NCBI GenBank assembly: GCA_022565335.1
Contig: JAIUMY010000019.1
Location: 1-41,662, forward strand
Direction: 5' to 3'
DNA from: Opitutales bacterium
GTDB lineage: Bacteria; Verrucomicrobiota; Verrucomicrobiia; Opitutales; T3Sed10-336
Length of the DNA stretch: 41,662 nt
Shown here: positions 17,709 through 26,610 of the stretch, piece by piece
How the letters are laid out: each line of letters opens with the position of its first letter
How positions within the stretch are numbered: position 1 is the stretch's first letter
Position numbers and translations under genes: made by a program
The notes under the pieces: generated by a model
Databases searched by the model: none
The model's input: only the letters and a program-made list of their open reading frames with translations
What the model was told of the DNA's origin: nothing

Positions 17709-20150
17709 TCAGTTCGGTTCCTTCACCCAAAGTCCACATTCGACGGGCCCGAGCTGGATCGCTTCGTGGGTCAAAAGTGCCCCACTCTCCTCACTTTCCT
17801 CATCCCAGAAAAACCGATCGGCATCAGCCTGTAAGCGCCAGGATTGGGGATCTTCGCCCCACCCCAGATGAACCGGGTGAGAATGAGGATTGATCGCCAA
17901 AAGCAATTGCGGTCCGGGAATTTCTCCATTGGCATTAAAGTGGACCGCCATAGCGGAATTCCCATCTCCATAATAAAACCGGAAAAAATTGTCCGCCGGA
18001 CGCCGGCTCAGCCGTAACGACCGACCTGCGGGAGACAAACGGAAACGGATCCAATGGGCAAAATACCGATGGCTGTCACCACGCTCTTTCATCAACTGGT
18101 AATCGATCTCATTGAGGTGGCCTTTTTGGTAGGTATTGTGATCGCCCTCTTTGGAATGCAGGTAATCCTGTCCGGCATGAAACATGGGAATCCCCACGGA
18201 ACCCATAATCATCGCGGCCATCAGGTGGGAGCGTCGCCGGTCCATGTCGGTGGGATGACGACCATTGTGGTCATCGTTCTCGGTAATGCGATCGATCCAA
18301 GTGTAATCATCGTGCGATTCGCAGTAATTGACCGTTTGGGCGGGCCATGCCGCGAAATGATCTGGCGATCCGGTGAGGAAGTACCGAAGTCCGTCGTGGT
18401 TTCCCTCTTCCCGTAAATATTCGAGGACAAAATCGCGAAAGCCGTCGTTCCACGAACTAAAACCGGTCGAGCGAAGGGCTTGGGCGATATGGCCACGAAA
18501 GCTCCAAGGCTCGGCGATGAGAATAATTCCCGGCTTGATCGCCTTAAGGTGTTTCTCCACCTCGCGTAAAGTCTCGACCCCAACCAATTCGCCCAGATCA
18601 AAACGGAAGCCATCCACATTGAAAACCTTCACCCAATATTCCAAGCTGTCGAGGATAAGGCGACGGGTCATGGCGGCAGAGGTGCGAAGATCATTCCCAC
18701 AGCCACTCCAGTTTTCCAAAGACCCGTCCGGAGCCAATTCGAAATAGTAGTACTTATCCAAATACAACAGATGCCCGGGTACCCCGACATGATTGTAAAC
18801 AACGTCAACAATCACGGCCTGCCCTCTTCGGTGGAAGGCTTCGACCATTTCCTGCAACTCCCGTATGCCGGAGGCTTTTTCCGGTCGCATGGAATAGGAG
18901 CTTTCGGGAGCAAAATAATTGATGGTCATATACCCCCAGTGATATTCCGAACGGCGGACCGCATCATTCTCCTGTAATGGCTGTAGCTCCACCGCGTTGG
19001 TTCCCAGTTCACTCAGGTAGAAGTCGTCGGCTTCGACCCATTTGCGCAGGCCTACAAAGCCTTCCCGCTCGCGTTTTTTCATTTTCACCGGAGCCTTGGC
19101 CGCCAAATCCCGCACATGGGCCTCAACAATAGTCAGATCATGCCAGAACGGAGGCTGAAAAGGCGAGAAGTCGAACAACAAACTTTGATCGGAGACAATA
19201 ATCCCCGGACCTTTGGGCCCAACGGTGGCGCGGGCGTAAGGGTCGAGGATAGGATGCTCCGGGTCGAAATGGCTCCACTGCCCCTCCGGACCCTCGGCAT
19301 GAAACCAATAGAACCATCCCTCATGGGAGCCTGGCAGATGGATTTTCCAACACAACGAGCCATCCCTCTCCAACGGAACCTTTTCTGCCTTGTTTTTTTC
19401 CCGCAAGGAGGCAAAACAGGAAACCCAAACTTGCCCGGCTCTGGGGGCAAAGACCCGAAACAGGGTCCCCTCACCATCCGGAATGGCTCCCAAAGGTCCG
19501 GTGTCCAGAGCTTTGGTAAAGACCTGGTTTGGCCAGAGGGCGTAAGGGTCTACGTCTTCTTCACCTTCCCACTCAACGGCCAACTGTTCGTCAAGAAAAA
19601 TATCTCTTTCGGCCTCGAAGGCAAAGGTGTGAGCCCCCGTTCGTTCGGCCTCCAGACGATAATTTTCATTGCCCTCCTCATCTTGCTCCCAATTAGCCGA
19701 CTCCCGCGGGACCGGCAACCATTGTCCTTCTCCGGTTACGAATTTAAAACGATAACCTTTTTTGAGAAACCCCGGCTGAACGCGCAGTTCAAGGACTGCC
19801 GCCGCTTGGCCAAACCACTCCTGTCGCCGTAATTGCCACCGGTCGGAAAGAACCGCATCAGCCCAGCCCGTAAAGTCACCCGCGACGAAAATCTCCTCAT
19901 CCGGGCCAACCCATGGGGCATGGCGGGGATCCCAAACAAAAAACAACCGCCGTCCGAAAGCGGTGAAGCCACTTCGTAAGGCCCATCCCGCGGGATCCAT
20001 TCGCCGCCAACTGATTTTTCCGGGATCCCGGCTGGTGCGCAAGCGCATGGGCGGGTCTTTTTTATCCACCCAATCACGGGATAGCTCAACCACCCCGCGG
20101 CGGGTATCCTCCAGTCGGGCTTCCCGAATAATAAACTCTGTTGTACTCAT
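17709..20150 (-). CDS. GH13 alpha-glucan hydrolase (isoamylase/pullulanase-like) with N-terminal beta domains
   Basis: 813-residue alpha-amylase superfamily enzyme, probably acting on alpha-1,6 or mixed linkages of glycogen-like glucans. An Ig-like domain resembling a starch-binding module lies at about 70-160 ('EEIFVAGDFTGW'), a second CBM48-like domain at about 215-310 ('GTLFRVFAPRAGQVWV'), then the catalytic barrel. Conserved regions: I 'VDVVYNHVG', II 'VDGFRFDLGEL' with nucleophile D518, III 'LIAEPW' with acid/base E547, IV 'ESHDD' with D614. The start is ATG 20150; the open frame extends upstream into rarA but that part is out-of-frame rarA sequence. No signal peptide is visible, so it is likely intracellular. 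It follows rarA by 37 bases. The exact specificity (debranching, branching or trehalogenic) is undecided. Confidence 0.85.
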   Translation of the reverse strand: MSTTEFIIREARLEDTRRGVVELSRDWVDKKDPPMRLRTSRDPGKISWRRMDPAGWALRSGFTAFGRRLFFVWDPRHAPWVGPDEEIFVAGDFTGWADAVLSDRWQLRRQEWFGQAAAVLELRVQPGFLKKGYRFKFVTGEGQWLPVPRESANWEQDEEGNENYRLEAERTGAHTFAFEAERDIFLDEQLAVEWEGEEDVDPYALWPNQVFTKALDTGPLGAIPDGEGTLFRVFAPRAGQVWVSCFASLREKNKAEKVPLERDGSLCWKIHLPGSHEGWFYWFHAEGPEGQWSHFDPEHPILDPYARATVGPKGPGIIVSDQSLLFDFSPFQPPFWHDLTIVEAHVRDLAAKAPVKMKKREREGFVGLRKWVEADDFYLSELGTNAVELQPLQENDAVRRSEYHWGYMTINYFAPESSYSMRPEKASGIRELQEMVEAFHRRGQAVIVDVVYNHVGVPGHLLYLDKYYYFELAPDGSLENWSGCGNDLRTSAAMTRRLILDSLEYWVKVFNVDGFRFDLGELVGVETLREVEKHLKAIKPGIILIAEPWSFRGHIAQALRSTGFSSWNDGFRDFVLEYLREEGNHDGLRYFLTGSPDHFAAWPAQTVNYCESHDDYTWIDRITENDDHNGRHPTDMDRRRSHLMAAMIMGSVGIPMFHAGQDYLHSKEGDHNTYQKGHLNEIDYQLMKERGDSHRYFAHWIRFRLSPAGRSLRLSRRPADNFFRFYYGDGNSAMAVHFNANGEIPGPQLLLAINPHSHPVHLGWGEDPQSWRLQADADRFFWDEESEESGALLTHEAIQLGPVECGLWVKEPN

Positions 20151-20187
20151 ATAGAAAAATTTGAATTTTAGAATGTGCGCTCCAACC

Positions 20188-21603
20188 TTAAGAGCAATCC
20201 GATTTTCCCGATTTCGGGCTTTCTTTTCCACGAATATCCTGCCGCAACTCCCTCCATCGGGCCAAGCGCTCGGCGATTTCTTTTTCAGCACCATTGGGGC
20301 CAGATTCATAGAAAACGGTGCTTTCCTCCCAATAGGCCTGCCCGGAAATCGCTTCGGGAAAGTCATGGCTGTATTTATACCCGGCCCCATGCCCAACTCG
20401 TTTGGAAGCCGAACCGCCTTTATCACGCAGGGGCAGAGGAACAGGCTGCACCGGATTTTCACGGATATGTTTTTTCGCGGCAGCCAGAGCCCGGTAGGCG
20501 GTATTACTTTTCGGGGCCGTAGCCAGATAGGTAACCCCGTGAGCCAAGGTCAGCTCTGCTTCGGGCAGGCCGACCATCTCACAAGCCTGAAAAACCGAAA
20601 CCGCCAGAGGCAAAGCCGCAGGGTCGGCCAGTCCGACATCCTCGGACGCCAGAATGACTAATCTCCGGGCGATAAAACGCGGATCTTCGCCCCCGGCCAG
20701 CATTTTCGCCAACCAGTACAACGCCGCATCGGGGTCCCCTCCGCGGATGCTCTTGATAAAGGCCGAAATCGTATCGTAATGCTCGTCTTCATCGGCGTCG
20801 TAACGAATCTGCCTCTCGTGGGCGTAATCCTTCAGATCTTCAATGGTCAAACACTCTCCGGCTTCTTTCATCCCTGCCAAAACTTCCAGTGCGTTCAAAG
20901 CCTTACGCGGATCGCCGTCGGCCAAAAGAGCGAGATCATGCAGAACGCCCTCTTCCACTTGCAAGCCCTTGTCGCCCAAGCCCCTCTCGGAATCCTCCAA
21001 CGCGCGGACAATCACCGTAATCAGATCCTCAACCGCCAAAGGTTCCAAGCGAAACAATTGGCTCCGACTTACCAAAGGGGGAATGACGTAGAAACCGGGA
21101 TTGTGGGTAGTAGCCCCAATCAAACGCAAATGCCCCTCCTCCACATCGGGCAAGAGTAGGTCCTGTTGCGCTTTGTTAAAGCGATGAATTTCGTCGATAA
21201 ACAGCACCGTTTTCCCATCTCCGATACGCTTGGCGCCGTCAAGAAGCCGTCGCAACTCGGCGACATTGCTCTGCACGGCATTGACCCGAACAAAACGGCA
21301 GCGCGTTTCCCGGGCAATGACCTCGGCCAGACTGGTTTTTCCGCAACCCGGCGGTCCATACAACAAAACATTGCCTGGGTCACCTCGACGCAACAGACGC
21401 ACCAAAAGACTCTTCTCACCCAACAAGTGCCTTTGCCCAACGAGTTCTCCCAGCGTGCGCGGACGCATACGGGCCGCCAACGGGCGGATACGGGAATTCG
21501 CCTTTTCGGCGCTGCCAGACTTTTGCGCAGGGGCCTCCCCCGAGGCTCCTGCATCGGTAGGTTTCGTGTTTCCGAAAAAATCCATCTGCTCCGGCTGATC
21601 CAT
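20188..21603 (-). CDS. rarA: Replication-associated recombination protein A (RarA/MgsA) AAA+ ATPase
   Basis: Clamp-loader-related AAA+ ATPase of the RarA/Mgs1/WRNIP1 family, active at stalled replication forks. Walker A is 'GPPGCGKTS' (83-91), Walker B 'VLFIDEIHRF' (133-142), sensor 1 'LIGATTHNP'. The C-terminal tetramerisation region contains 'KSIRGGDPDAALYWLAKML' and 'YKYSHDFPEAISGQ' typical of the family. The start is ATG 21603 (471 residues) rather than an in-frame TTG three codons earlier. The N terminus has 'QMDFF' (6-10), resembling a beta-clamp-binding motif, followed by a flexible Ala/Gly/Ser-rich linker of about 25 residues. HNH endonuclease gene upstream by 88 bases, GH13 gene downstream by 37. 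Confidence 0.92.
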   Translation of the reverse strand: MDQPEQMDFFGNTKPTDAGASGEAPAQKSGSAEKANSRIRPLAARMRPRTLGELVGQRHLLGEKSLLVRLLRRGDPGNVLLYGPPGCGKTSLAEVIARETRCRFVRVNAVQSNVAELRRLLDGAKRIGDGKTVLFIDEIHRFNKAQQDLLLPDVEEGHLRLIGATTHNPGFYVIPPLVSRSQLFRLEPLAVEDLITVIVRALEDSERGLGDKGLQVEEGVLHDLALLADGDPRKALNALEVLAGMKEAGECLTIEDLKDYAHERQIRYDADEDEHYDTISAFIKSIRGGDPDAALYWLAKMLAGGEDPRFIARRLVILASEDVGLADPAALPLAVSVFQACEMVGLPEAELTLAHGVTYLATAPKSNTAYRALAAAKKHIRENPVQPVPLPLRDKGGSASKRVGHGAGYKYSHDFPEAISGQAYWEESTVFYESGPNGAEKEIAERLARWRELRQDIRGKESPKSGKSDCS

Positions 21604-21691
21604 GGTTATCAAGAATGCAGCGATTCAGAGAAAAGATCGATCCTAAACCCACTCCTCCCGTTCGTCGCGGCAGCAAGGCGCAAGGAATTTC

Positions 21692-22315
21692 CTACCCTTC
21701 GTCCAACTCAACGTTCCAATAGGCCACATCCAAAAAGTGGCGCCAGGATTTATAGGCCGGATTGCGGACAATGGTACTCACAAAAGGACGCCATTTGGGC
21801 TTGGACGGCTCCCGGATCAGGCGCATTCCCGCCTCATGCGGGAGGCGGTTGGCTTTCCGCATGTTACAAGGCACGCACGAACAGACGATGTTTTCCCAAG
21901 AGGTTTTACCGCCATAATCACGGGGAATGACGTGGTCGAGGTTCAACTCCTTCCGATCGAATTTCTTACCACAATACTGACAACAATGCTTATCCCGCTC
22001 GAACACGTTATTTCGGGTAAATTTCAACTCTTTGGAAGGAAGTTTATCAAAAACGGTGAGGAGAATAATCTGCGGTAGACGAATCTTTTGCCGTACCGTA
22101 TGGATAAAGAGATCATCCCCATCCTTCTCCGATTCACGGGAAAAATCAAACCATTCCATAGTATTGAAGACACGAAAAGTTTCATCCTCCTCGTGAATGA
22201 CTCTGGCATGGTCTTGGGCGAGAAGACAAAAAGCTCTCCGCACATCGACCACGTTCACCGCTTGCCAGAGTCGGTTGAGAACTAAAACCTGATGGCTAAG
22301 AACAAACTCGCTCAC
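21692..22315 (-). CDS. HNH endonuclease family protein
   Basis: 207-residue protein with a C-terminal HNH nuclease domain: zinc-ligand pairs CQYC (112-115) and CVPC (147-150), the catalytic 'LDHVIPRDYGGKTSWENIV' (126-144) with the DH and N residues, and 'NMRKANR' after the second knuckle. The N-terminal 100 residues ('VLVLNRLWQAVNVVDVRRAF') are the usual extension of the stand-alone HNH proteins common in many bacteria, whose role is not established. It is not linked to a restriction methylase or a prophage here. The start is GTG at 22315 with GAGG four bases upstream. It is divergent from the Nramp-related gene and cooriented with rarA. Confidence 0.85.
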   Translation of the reverse strand: MSEFVLSHQVLVLNRLWQAVNVVDVRRAFCLLAQDHARVIHEEDETFRVFNTMEWFDFSRESEKDGDDLFIHTVRQKIRLPQIILLTVFDKLPSKELKFTRNNVFERDKHCCQYCGKKFDRKELNLDHVIPRDYGGKTSWENIVCSCVPCNMRKANRLPHEAGMRLIREPSKPKWRPFVSTIVRNPAYKSWRHFLDVAYWNVELDEG

Positions 22316-22332
22316 AATGCCTCAGTTAAAGA

Positions 22333-22362
22333 ATCCCCGGCTTGTTTGTCAACCAAGGGGAT
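22333..22362. other. Inverted repeat in the HNH/Nramp divergent promoter region
   Basis: ATCCCC (22333-22338) and GGGGAT (22357-22362) flank an 18-base interval that itself holds TTG/CAA. It lies between the divergent HNH and Nramp-related genes, about 90 bases before the latter. It could be an operator or leader hairpin; no known riboswitch pattern was recognised. Confidence 0.2.
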
Positions 22363-22453
22363 CGTGACAATGCGGTAAATCTTTCCAACCGGAGAACGCT
22401 TTCCCAACTTTTTCGCATTGCGATTCGCCTCAAGACCTTAAATTTTATGCCAC

Positions 22454-23740
22454 ATGTCAGAACCTCTGTCCACCAAACCCTCTCTGCGCAAAGCCCTCGG
22501 GCCAGGCATTTTGGTTGCCGGGGCGGCCATCGGCGGCAGCCATATTCTCTCCTCCACCCAAGCTGGAGCAGATTTCGGATGGGCTCTGCTGCCGATGCTG
22601 ATTTTGGCCAATCTCTTCAAATACCCCTTCTTTCTTTATGGCCAGCGCTATACCGCCGCAACTGGCGAAACTCTTCTGCACGGCTACCAGCGATTGGGCC
22701 GCGGCTATCTTAATACGTATTTGGTCTTTACCCTGCTCAACGCCGGGTGGTCTATCGGGGGAGTCGCCCTAATCACCGGATTTTTGCTGACCTACCTACC
22801 CATTTTCAATGAAGTCAATCCGGTATTCCTAACTGTTCTGGTCACCCTGGCCTGCGTTGCGATTGCCCTCGGTGGGCGCTATCGGGCCCTGGACATCACC
22901 GCCAAAACCATCATTTCCCTTCTTGCCCTCTCCACTGTTCTGGCGGTTATCCTGGCTCTTGGCCAAGGAGGAAGCGGATCTCCCGAAGAACCTCTTTCAC
23001 CTTACACCTTGATCGCCTTTGGTTGGGTTATCGTTTTTATGGGTTGGATGCCCGCCCCCCTCGACCTCACCGTCTGGGCCTCCCTCTGGATGGGAGCCCG
23101 GGAACGGCAAACGGGCCACCGAATCAGCATGCGGGAGGCCATGTTCGACTTCCACCTGGGCTATTTGGCCTCGGTTATATTGGCTTTCTTTTTTCTGGCT
23201 CTGGGAGCATTGGTGCTTTGGGGATCCCCTCAGGAAATTCCCTTTCGCGATATGGCGGGCGTTCGTTTCGCCAATACCTTTATTGGCCTTTATGCCGAGT
23301 CGATTGGCGAATGGTCCCGCTACCTGGTCTGGTTGGCCGCGGTTACCTGCATGTTCAGCACCACTCTGACTTGTATCGACGGTTGGCCGCGGGCGGTGTC
23401 CTTCACCATCAATCTGCAAACTCAAAAAGGTCGTGAGGAACCCGACACCCGTAGTCACCCCTGGGTACATACTCTAACGACTCTTCTCGTGGTGGTCGTG
23501 GCTATTGCTCTGGTTTATCTGTTTTTCCGATACCAAATTCTCGATCGCTACCTGGCCACTGCCATGGTCATCGCTTTTGTGACAACGCCGTATTTTGCCT
23601 TCCTGAATTACCGCGTAATGAACCTCCCCAACGTCCCGGTGCAATATCGTCCGAAGACTTTCCTTCGCATTTTAAGCTACCTCGGACTGGCGTTTTTCAC
23701 CATTTTCACTATCCTCTTTATCGTTTGGCTGTTTGTGTAG
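22454..23740 (+). CDS. Nramp-related transporter lacking the canonical metal-binding motifs
   Basis: 428-residue membrane protein with about eleven hydrophobic helices and the LeuT-like Nramp fold signature at the N terminus ('LGPGILVAG', 'ADFGWALLPMLILANL'). In Nramp metal transporters TM1 carries DPGN and TM6 carries an M-P-H/A-x-x-M-P-H motif. Here TM1 reads 'AAIGGSHILSS', so D, P, G and N become G27, G28, S29 and H30, and TM6 reads 'MGWMPAPLDL' with M199 kept and the histidine replaced by A201. Family members with altered motifs are known to move other cations, so the substrate is open. ATG at 22454. It precedes the Fur-family gene by 154 bases on the same strand, suggesting a link with metal homeostasis. 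Confidence 0.75.
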   Translation: MSEPLSTKPSLRKALGPGILVAGAAIGGSHILSSTQAGADFGWALLPMLILANLFKYPFFLYGQRYTAATGETLLHGYQRLGRGYLNTYLVFTLLNAGWSIGGVALITGFLLTYLPIFNEVNPVFLTVLVTLACVAIALGGRYRALDITAKTIISLLALSTVLAVILALGQGGSGSPEEPLSPYTLIAFGWVIVFMGWMPAPLDLTVWASLWMGARERQTGHRISMREAMFDFHLGYLASVILAFFFLALGALVLWGSPQEIPFRDMAGVRFANTFIGLYAESIGEWSRYLVWLAAVTCMFSTTLTCIDGWPRAVSFTINLQTQKGREEPDTRSHPWVHTLTTLLVVVVAIALVYLFFRYQILDRYLATAMVIAFVTTPYFAFLNYRVMNLPNVPVQYRPKTFLRILSYLGLAFFTIFTILFIVWLFV

Positions 23741-23856
23741 ACAAGTGCGAACTAAACAACTTCGCGGAAAAACCCGGGAACCACTCCAACCAAAGGCTCC
23801 AAATTCAGCCATTATGCGGGTTGAGAAATAAAATCGTTCTTTTTTTGGAATAGTTC

Positions 23857-23866
23857 TTGATATCAA
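23857..23866. promoter_or_regulatory. Palindrome upstream of the Fur-family gene, possible operator
   Basis: TTGATATCAA, a perfect 10-base palindrome, lies 29-38 bases upstream of ATG 23895 in an AT-rich stretch. Its left half TTGATA could also act as a -35 box, with CATATT (23879-23884) as a poor -10 box 16 bases later. Autoregulation is common for Fur-family genes, but the site does not match the classical Fur box closely. Confidence 0.25.
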
Positions 23867-23894
23867 TAAGGAATGTGTCATATTCGATGAAGAT

Positions 23895-24329
23895 ATGGTC
23901 AAACCAAACAACAGTACTGTTCTCTCCCGTGCCCTTACCGAAAGTGGTCTGCGCATGACTCACCAGCGGCAAAAGGTTTTTGACGTTTTATTGGACAGAC
24001 CGGACCATCCGACCGCCGATGAAATTTATTCCAGGGTTCGCGACGATGCCCCCCACATTTCCCTGGCCACGGTTTACAACTGTCTGGACACTTTGGTGGG
24101 GTGCGGAGTAGTCCGTCAGGTAAACCATGAACGCGAACCCAGCCGTTACTGTGCGAACCTCCACGAGCACGCTCACTTTTATTGCACTGAATGTGGATCC
24201 GTTCACGACATCGAACTGGATCCCGATTTTTTGCAAAAATCCCAAATCGAAATCCCCCCCGGATATTCAATTCAATCCTACGAATTGACGCTCAAAGGAA
24301 TTTGTCCGAAATGCCGTGAGCAGAAATAA
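23895..24329 (+). CDS. Fur-family metalloregulator (Fur/PerR-like)
   Basis: 144-residue dimeric transcription factor: an N-terminal winged helix ('[25 protein letters not shown]' region 21-45, recognition helix around '[13 protein letters not shown]' 55-67) and a C-terminal metal-binding domain. The structural zinc site is two CxxC pairs, C97/C100 and C137/C140. The regulatory site can draw on the histidine cluster 'LHEHAHFYC' (89-97). The layout with both CxxC pairs and the ATVYNCL helix is closest to PerR/Fur; by eye I cannot decide between iron and peroxide sensing. It stands 26 bases before sufC, so it probably heads or regulates the suf operon. Confidence 0.88.
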   Translation: MVKPNNSTVLSRALTESGLRMTHQRQKVFDVLLDRPDHPTADEIYSRVRDDAPHISLATVYNCLDTLVGCGVVRQVNHEREPSRYCANLHEHAHFYCTECGSVHDIELDPDFLQKSQIEIPPGYSIQSYELTLKGICPKCREQK

Positions 24330-24355
24330 CTCTTCAACCTGAACACAACCTAACT

Positions 24356-25114
24356 ATGAGCACACTGGAAATCAAAAACCTGAATGTAACTGTCGCCGAG
24401 ACCCAAATCCTCAGAGACTTTTCCCTGACCTTACCGAAAGGGGAAGTTCATGCGATCATGGGACCAAACGGCACCGGCAAAAGCACCCTGGCCAAAGCTC
24501 TGGCGGGTCATCCGGATTATGAAATCACTTCTGGCGAAGTTCTCCTCGACGGAGAAGATATTCTTGAGTTGGAAGTTGATGAACGGGCACGCGCCGGCTT
24601 GTTCATGGCGTTCCAATATCCCAGCGAAATTCCCGGTGTGAGTATCGCAAATTTCCTGCGTGCCGCCCGTCAAGCCCGCCTTGGCGAAGATGAAGAACTG
24701 GAAGTCACCAAGTTCTACAAAGAGATGTACGAGAAAATGGACGCCCTACAGATCGACCGGAAATTTACCAGTCGAGCCGTAAACGACGGTTTCTCCGGAG
24801 GCGAGAAGAAGCGCAATGAGATTTTGCAGATGGCCATGCTGGAACCAAAGTATGCCATCATGGACGAGACCGATAGTGGTTTGGACATCGATGCGCTGCG
24901 GATCGTATCCGAGGGCGTAAACAAGCTCAAGGGTCCTCAAATGGGCGTATTGCTCATCACTCACTACCAGCGCATCCTAAACTACATCACTCCGGACAAG
25001 GTACATGTCATGTTCGATGGCCGTATCGTAAAGAGCGGCGGAAAAGAACTGGCCCTCGAACTTGAGGATAAGGGCTACGACTGGATTAAAGAAGAAGTCG
25101 CTCAGCTCGCTTAA
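24356..25114 (+). CDS. sufC: Fe-S cluster assembly ATPase
   Basis: ABC-type ATPase of the SUF scaffold complex SufBC2D, which drives the conformational change needed for cluster assembly in the cytoplasm. All ABC motifs are present: Walker A 'GPNGTGKST' (36-44), Q-loop '[11 protein letters not shown]' (84-94), signature 'FSGGEKKR' (146-153), Walker B 'YAIMDE' (166-171) and H-loop '[10 protein letters not shown]'. The SufC-specific '[12 protein letters not shown]' confirms the assignment over generic ABC proteins. ATG at 24356 has no clear Shine-Dalgarno sequence. sufB starts 43 bases after its stop. Confidence 0.96.
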   Translation: MSTLEIKNLNVTVAETQILRDFSLTLPKGEVHAIMGPNGTGKSTLAKALAGHPDYEITSGEVLLDGEDILELEVDERARAGLFMAFQYPSEIPGVSIANFLRAARQARLGEDEELEVTKFYKEMYEKMDALQIDRKFTSRAVNDGFSGGEKKRNEILQMAMLEPKYAIMDETDSGLDIDALRIVSEGVNKLKGPQMGVLLITHYQRILNYITPDKVHVMFDGRIVKSGGKELALELEDKGYDWIKEEVAQLA

Positions 25115-25141
25115 TTTTCACTCATCACCATTTATCATCCC

Positions 25142-25150
25142 AAAGGAGGA
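25142..25150 (+). promoter_or_regulatory. Strong ribosome binding site that fixes the sufB start
   Basis: AAAGGAGGA lies 7 bases before ATG 25158. It is one of the few full Shine-Dalgarno sequences in the window and excludes the upstream in-frame start at 25062, which lies inside sufC. Confidence 0.8.
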
Positions 25151-25157
25151 AATCATC

Positions 25158-26570
25158 ATGCCAACAACAGAAGCACAGGAAATTGACATTCAAACCGACA
25201 TCGGGGACTTCTTGTACCCCGAAAACCACACCTACGACGCTGGTACCGGCCTCTCCGAAAAAACCATCGACTACATCAGCGACGTCAAAGGTGAGGATGA
25301 TTGGATTCGGGACTTCCGCAAAAAAGCCCTGAAAGTTTTCAACGACAAGCCGTTACCCACTCATTGGGCCTCAGGTGATCTCAAGGCCATCGATTTTGAC
25401 CAAATCCGCTACTATTTGTCTGGCGGCCAAAAGCCCAGCAAATCCTGGGACGACGTCCCGGATGATGTTAAAAAGACCTTCGAACGTTTGGGTATTCCTG
25501 AGAGCGAGCGGAAGTTCCTCGCCGGGGTAGAGGCCCAGTTTGACAGCGAAGCGGCTTACTCAAACATCAAGGAAATCGTTTCCAAGCAGGGCGTCATTTT
25601 TGTCGGCTCCACTGAAGGATTGATGAAACATCCGGAGATTTTCCGGAAATTCTTCGGGAAGGTTATCCCTACTGCCGACAATAAATTCTCAGCGCTTAAC
25701 AGTGCGGTCTTCAGTGGCGGTTCTTTCATCTATGTTCCTCCCGGCGTAAAGGTCACTCACCCATTGCAGGCCTACTTCCGCATTAATGCGCAAAACTTTG
25801 GCCAATTTGAGCGGACCTTGATTATTGCCGATGAAGGGGCCGAGGTCACCTACATGGAAGGCTGTACCGCTCCGAAATTCGATACCGCGACTCTTCACAG
25901 CGCGGTGGTTGAACTGGTCGCCCTCAAGGGAGCAAAGATCCAGTATATCACCGTGCAAAACTGGTCCTCCAACGTCTTCAACCTGGTTACCAAAAGAGCG
26001 GTTGCTCATGAAGAGGCCGAAGTTAAATGGATCGATTGTAACATCGGTTCCCGCCTGACCATGAAGTATCCCGGAGTGGTTTTAAAAGGCCGCAAGGCCC
26101 GCGGTGAAGTCTTGTCGATCGCCCTTGCCAACAATGGCCAGCATCAGGATACCGGTGCCAAAATGATCCACGCAGCCGATGAGACCTCAAGTAACATTAT
26201 CTCCAAAAGCATCAGCGTCGGAGAAGGCCGGGCCACCTATCGCGGCTTGGTCAGCATGCCGAAGCACCTCAAAGGCTGTAAAAACAATACCGAATGCGAC
26301 GCCCTTCTGATCAACACCAACTCCCGTACCGACACCTACCCGGCGATCACGACCCGGGGTCAGAAAAATTCGGTCCAGCACGAGGCGAGTGTCAGTAAAG
26401 TTTCCGCTGAGCAGATTTTCTATATGCAACAGCGGGGCCTTTCGGAAGGCGAAGCCATGAGCCTCAGCGTCAACGGCTTCATTAATGATCTGGCCAAACA
26501 CTTCCCAATGGAATACAGCGTGGAGCTTAAGCGCCTGATCGATCTCGAAATGGAAGGCTCAGTCGGATAA
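25158..26570 (+). CDS. sufB: Fe-S cluster assembly scaffold protein
   Basis: 470-residue beta-helix core subunit of the SufBC2D scaffold on which Fe-S clusters are built from SufS-derived sulfur. Family features include '[17 protein letters not shown]' near the N terminus, '[19 protein letters not shown]', '[15 protein letters not shown]', and the C-terminal '[18 protein letters not shown]', whose C380 corresponds to the essential cysteine of E. coli SufB. The start is set by the AAAGGAGGA site, giving the normal length. It lies between sufC and sufD (40-base gap) in a clear operon. Confidence 0.96.
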   Translation: MPTTEAQEIDIQTDIGDFLYPENHTYDAGTGLSEKTIDYISDVKGEDDWIRDFRKKALKVFNDKPLPTHWASGDLKAIDFDQIRYYLSGGQKPSKSWDDVPDDVKKTFERLGIPESERKFLAGVEAQFDSEAAYSNIKEIVSKQGVIFVGSTEGLMKHPEIFRKFFGKVIPTADNKFSALNSAVFSGGSFIYVPPGVKVTHPLQAYFRINAQNFGQFERTLIIADEGAEVTYMEGCTAPKFDTATLHSAVVELVALKGAKIQYITVQNWSSNVFNLVTKRAVAHEEAEVKWIDCNIGSRLTMKYPGVVLKGRKARGEVLSIALANNGQHQDTGAKMIHAADETSSNIISKSISVGEGRATYRGLVSMPKHLKGCKNNTECDALLINTNSRTDTYPAITTRGQKNSVQHEASVSKVSAEQIFYMQQRGLSEGEAMSLSVNGFINDLAKHFPMEYSVELKRLIDLEMEGSVG

Positions 26571-26610
26571 TCCGCCCGTCCTCTCAACCATTAAATAATT
26601 TTATTGAATC

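Noticed and set aside
20151-20462. In-frame 104-codon N-terminal extension of the GH13 gene.
   Set aside because: This DNA is the out-of-frame 3' end of rarA on the same strand; conserved rarA coding takes priority and a good ATG exists at 20150.
21692-22315. HNH endonuclease considered as part of a restriction or defence system.
   Set aside because: No methylase, helicase or toxin gene is adjacent; neighbours are rarA and a transporter.
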